Made by a program: the position numbers and the translations under genes. A DNA stretch of 40,118 nucleotides from a bacterium (GTDB taxonomy: Bacteria; Patescibacteriota; Minisyncoccia; Sungbacterales; HO2-52-23), in assembly GCA_030697525.1 (NCBI GenBank), contig JAUYPW010000014.1:1-40118 (forward strand), in the 5' to 3' direction. This document shows, piece by piece, positions 38,301 to 40,118 of this stretch. Under the pieces are notes generated by a model. The model did not search any database, was not told where the DNA came from, and worked only from the letters and a program-made list of their open reading frames with translations. Positions within the stretch are counted from its first letter, which is position 1. Each line of letters opens with the position of its first letter.

Positions 38301-40118
38301 CCCCAAGCCCCGGAGGAAGCGCAGGAAGAAGCGTTGTTGGAAGTCCAAGTCAGGTTGGCTGATCCGTGGTTGAAAATAGAGACCGGCCCATGAGAATTAT
38401 TGGCTTTTATATCCACCGTAATAGGATTGTAAATCGTCACAAACTCATTCGTACTAGCGGATAATACACCGCGACTTATGGTTACCCTAGGATTATACGT
38501 TCCGGCAGAAGTGTAAGTACAAGAAAAATCTCGGCTGGTATTGCTGACTGTAGTTGTCTGAACAGGCGACCCATTTGCGCAATTAAAATTGTAAGTAATA
38601 TTTCCGGTGGCTGTTCCTCCGACTACCACCGAAGATGATGTTATTACCTGTCCCCCGGATAAGGTGTGAGAAGACGGTGAAGCGGAATGAGACATGGAAA
38701 CGTCTAGGGTGGGGGCCTGCACTGTAACGTAAGCAGTATCTACCACCGTGTCCAGACCTAAAGATGTGGTTCTGGAGCACTTGAGTTTGAAATCAAGATT
38801 CGAGGTTAATGGTCCTGCCGACACCCCCGAATTACTAAGAGAGCTATTACTAAAAGTGCTATTCTGGACAGAATAGGCCTGACCAGCTACCGTGCCAGCG
38901 GAACAAGCCCAGCTTAGAGTTACCAAAGAGTTATAGGGGGTGGTAACTGAAATAGCATCATTGACTCTTATGTAGCCGGAGGTTTGGGGTGTCTGAACGT
39001 CTACTGCCAAAATAATATTGGCTTGAGGGCCGACCAAATCAAGTTGCATATTATAGACCCCAGGTGGGGTAGCCGAAGTCACATTGACTCTCAATACTGA
39101 TGTACAAAAATTACTGCTTTGAGCTGTGCAGGTAGGATTATTTGGAATGCTAGTCCGATCAGGATTCCAGTTAAAGGTCATTCCAGCTGGAATAGCACCC
39201 AAAGGATCGTGAAAAGCATCGGCCTGTGAATTACTAACGGTCAAGATGGTTGAACCAGATTGTCCTTGGACAATGGTCACACTGGAAGGAGACAAAGAAA
39301 GACACTTGGAAGGATCTGTAGTGGTACAATTGGCCGGAAATCCGGTAACATTTAAAAGAGAGGTGGGGGTACTATCTCCACTGCATCCGCTACTGTTACA
39401 AGCTACTCCCTTTGCCCGCAGGGTATTCCTTATACCAGAAACAGTGAAAGCATACTGGGTTCCACCGTTGCTAATGACGGTATAACCGCCATCCCATGTG
39501 CTGTCGCGCTCAAATTTTAATTTATAGGAAGTGGCATCGCTGACGCTACCGAACGTAAAAGTAACCGTTCCGCCACTATCAACATTACCGCTGGATGGAG
39601 TTGAAGAAAGTATCGGCGTTGAAGGAATCGGTGGAGGAGGGCTAGATAAATTGGTCGCTATGGAGTTGCTGAAATTGCCGCATCCTCCGCTGTTGCAAGC
39701 CACCAATATCCCGTAAAGAGTTTTGGCGTCAGGATTTGTGGGAGCGCTATTACTTATAGCTATAGAACGGCTGGTAACATTTCCTATATTAACCATGCTG
39801 GTATCGGATATGCTGGAAATGACGTTGTTGTTGGCATCCTTAAATTGATATCCGAAAAGATAATAGGAGGCGTCGGGGGCCGCGCTCCAGGTATAGTTTA
39901 TGTTGCCACTATAATAAGCACTGGTAGGTCCTGATAAGGAAGGGGTGGTTGGCGCTGGGGGAGGATCGTCCGCCGGTGGTGGCGGAGGGTTGGAAATAGT
40001 TACCGAGCCGTTAGTAGTGCTCATCTTTAACCAGAAAACATAGGTAGAACCGTTCCACCACTGCAGCTCCGCGTCACCAGATACCGTATAATCCCCCGCG
40101 CTTAAATTAGAAAAGGTA
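35309..40118 (-). CDS. Giant PKD/Ig-like repeat surface protein (5' end outside the window)
   Basis: At least 1,602 residues; the frame stays open to the window edge (upstream codons read GDYTVSGDAELQWWNG), so the start and any signal peptide lie outside. The protein is rich in Ser, Thr, Gly and Asn with a Pro linker (NPPPPPADDPPPAP). At least five PKD-like modules recur, with the core Y-Y-WSGTD-LSG and paired cysteines, at about 38105-37860, 37820-37570, 37520-37265, 36990-36765 and 36695-36430. Other Ig-like or fibronectin-like segments lie between. There is no visible sortase motif; the C-terminus ends KVPKLKEIVPR. Likely an exported adhesin or envelope protein. The protease gene follows downstream. 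Confidence 0.88.
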   Translation of the reverse strand, partial: TFSNLSAGDYTVSGDAELQWWNGSTYVFWLKMSTTNGSVTISNPPPPPADDPPPAPTTPSLSGPTSAYYSGNINYTWSAAPDASYYLFGYQFKDANNNVISSISDTSMVNIGNVTSRSIAISNSAPTNPDAKTLYGILVACNSGGCGNFSNSIATNLSSPPPPIPSTPILSSTPSSGNVDSGGTVTFTFGSVSDATSYKLKFERDSTWDGGYTVISNGGTQYAFTVSGIRNTLRAKGVACNSSGCSGDSTPTSLLNVTGFPANCTTTDPSKCLSLSPSSVTIVQGQSGSTILTVSNSQADAFHDPLGAIPAGMTFNWNPDRTSIPNNPTCTAQSSNFCTSVLRVNVTSATPPGVYNMQLDLVGPQANIILAVDVQTPQTSGYIRVNDAISVTTPYNSLVTLSWACSAGTVAGQAYSVQNSTFSNSSLSNSGVSAGPLTSNLDFKLKCSRTTSLGLDTVVDTAYVTVQAPTLDVSMSHSASPSSHTLSGGQVITSSSVVVGGTATGNITYNFNCANGSPVQTTTVSNTSRDFSCTYTSAGTYNPRVTISRGVLSASTNEFVTIYNPITVDIKANNSHGPVSIFNHGSANLTWTSNNASSCASSGAWGVFDKSLNNTAGESTGTLSSTVGTYTYTLSCANGGGGSVSDSVTVSVTNPPTIVQSTPPIPPNPIGAPSCYASPNPALVNDSVTWTAHFSGGIAPYGYKWSFQSGSNTTNSSPVSGITSYASTGSKTASVDITSSDGQNLNITCSKDINGNALKVYYPAITGSCSADKDSANTGEAVTWSTSSVSGGSGAYSYSWSGTDTLSGSKSSVKKTYSTSGSKTATVRITSGVASNYPSGTNNYTDLSCTIPNGESSIPISYPAVSVTCYPDSTTAYPGQTRNWAVNYISGGDGSYTYSWTGTDSLSCSGQPLSSCENVNKQYSQTGDKTASVTAYSGGLSATSQCSNSVNVTATADPTATISASVNPVAYNSSATISWTSGNASSCSVTKDGNAVGGWTGTSNSKSTGNLTRSAVYRVTCSGINEKSGVSATSEVTVKVGLTLTCSVSPTETTTTFPVTWKLDSANGGSGSYTYSWSGTDGLSGNTASVDKIYSNSPGPKSGTITVTSSDNVTGTCTPTGSTPSVGGGSGSVSITIKNPLGLTCSASPTSTSVNNNVTWSATASEGTGSYTYSWSSTDGEGLKCTGQPKPTCNSVDKSYSTAGIKNGTVTATSGNETKTCTPSSSVTISNKPSVSSFTTTNANIIQGESVTLNWSCADSTTSSGTNFSTGGVTSGSVSVSPNTTTTYTATCTNSINESTSSSQTVNVTPQSLNISLSVSPTSGRAPLSVITTATVTGNMPPGTTSNYSFWWNCNNATTNLATAIGACGTLPSPVPGTCQTSSTGAKCDGMSAANQSLTFIYQNQGSYTAKVIAERGVVTPKEARASVTVDYPTVEPATGQSQTKTSSANSPVTFSVQGGTGSYGWDAPNRCTPRTGSGSTFTVSCDKSGSYTITVTSGSQSMDFTLIVASTILNFNASPRVVNPGQSTTLSWLTTGYQSCSIDQGIGTVSTDSGTKTIFYKEGVTQTTYTLVCVYSGNKQDSSQVTVNISKVPKLKEIVPR

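Noticed and set aside
35700-39500. Recurring sequence blocks that could suggest a repeat array or CRISPR
   Set aside because: The repeats follow the coding frame and encode PKD-like modules of the giant protein; there are no uniform spacers.

Overview
The window looks like a chromosomal segment of a Candidate Phyla Radiation (Patescibacteria) bacterium, probably of the Parcubacteria group. The evidence is a compact gene layout, four tRNA genes without an encoded CCA end, a DUF5652 membrane protein, an archaeal-type fructose-1,6-bisphosphate aldolase/phosphatase, a K+-independent membrane pyrophosphatase, and a long monoderm-style type IV pilus operon (no PilQ seen). TGA is used as an ordinary stop codon, so the code is the standard bacterial one and not that of Gracilibacteria or SR1. 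The assignment to CPR is inference from gene content.

Layout. 1-6427: palindromic elements, then FBP aldolase/phosphatase, a PPK2 polyphosphate kinase, tRNA-Ala, DUF5652, tRNA-Arg, an HtrA-like protease overlapping a prepilin gene, tRNA-His, hisS and a second tRNA-Arg. 6428-7232: two short SD-led genes, one a GC-rich secreted protein. 7252-15529 (minus strand): a long pilus operon in the order pilM, pilN, pilO, pilP-like, pilB, prepilin, response regulator, pilT, a second pilN-like/pilO-like pair, a small membrane protein and a superoxide dismutase. 15584-16836: comF, divergent from pilM, then two small SD-led genes. 17124-23371 (minus strand): histidine kinase, FIST sensor protein, histidine kinase, a double receiver, a single receiver and a second PilB/GspE ATPase. 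23428-26765: nusA behind a terminator-like hairpin in its leader, then hppA. 26946-33538: a membrane protein, tig, clpP, two unknown minus-strand genes and rny. 33583-40118 (minus strand): a secreted M64-type metalloprotease with EF-hand repeats and a T9SS-like C-terminal domain, and a giant PKD/Ig-like surface protein that runs off the window edge.

How the genes fit together. The pilus ATPases, assembly proteins and prepilins with ComF suggest a type IV pilus used for adhesion, twitching or DNA uptake. Two kinases, a FIST sensor and four receiver domains without any DNA-binding output sit next to pilus ATPase genes, which suggests post-translational control of the pilus motor. HppA, PPK2 and the bifunctional FBP enzyme point to a metabolism that uses PPi and polyP. 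hisS, nusA, tig, clpP and rny are housekeeping genes.

Two features run through the window. First, many core genes lack a Shine-Dalgarno sequence, and several have a -10 box placed so that transcription would start at or just before the start codon. Nine accessory, secreted or unknown genes instead have clear SD sequences. Second, long imperfect palindromic elements of about 75-175 bp sit between genes, often where converging genes end. Two of them are inverted copies of each other flanking the 17-27 kb segment. All functional calls rest on reading motifs by eye; no database search was run.
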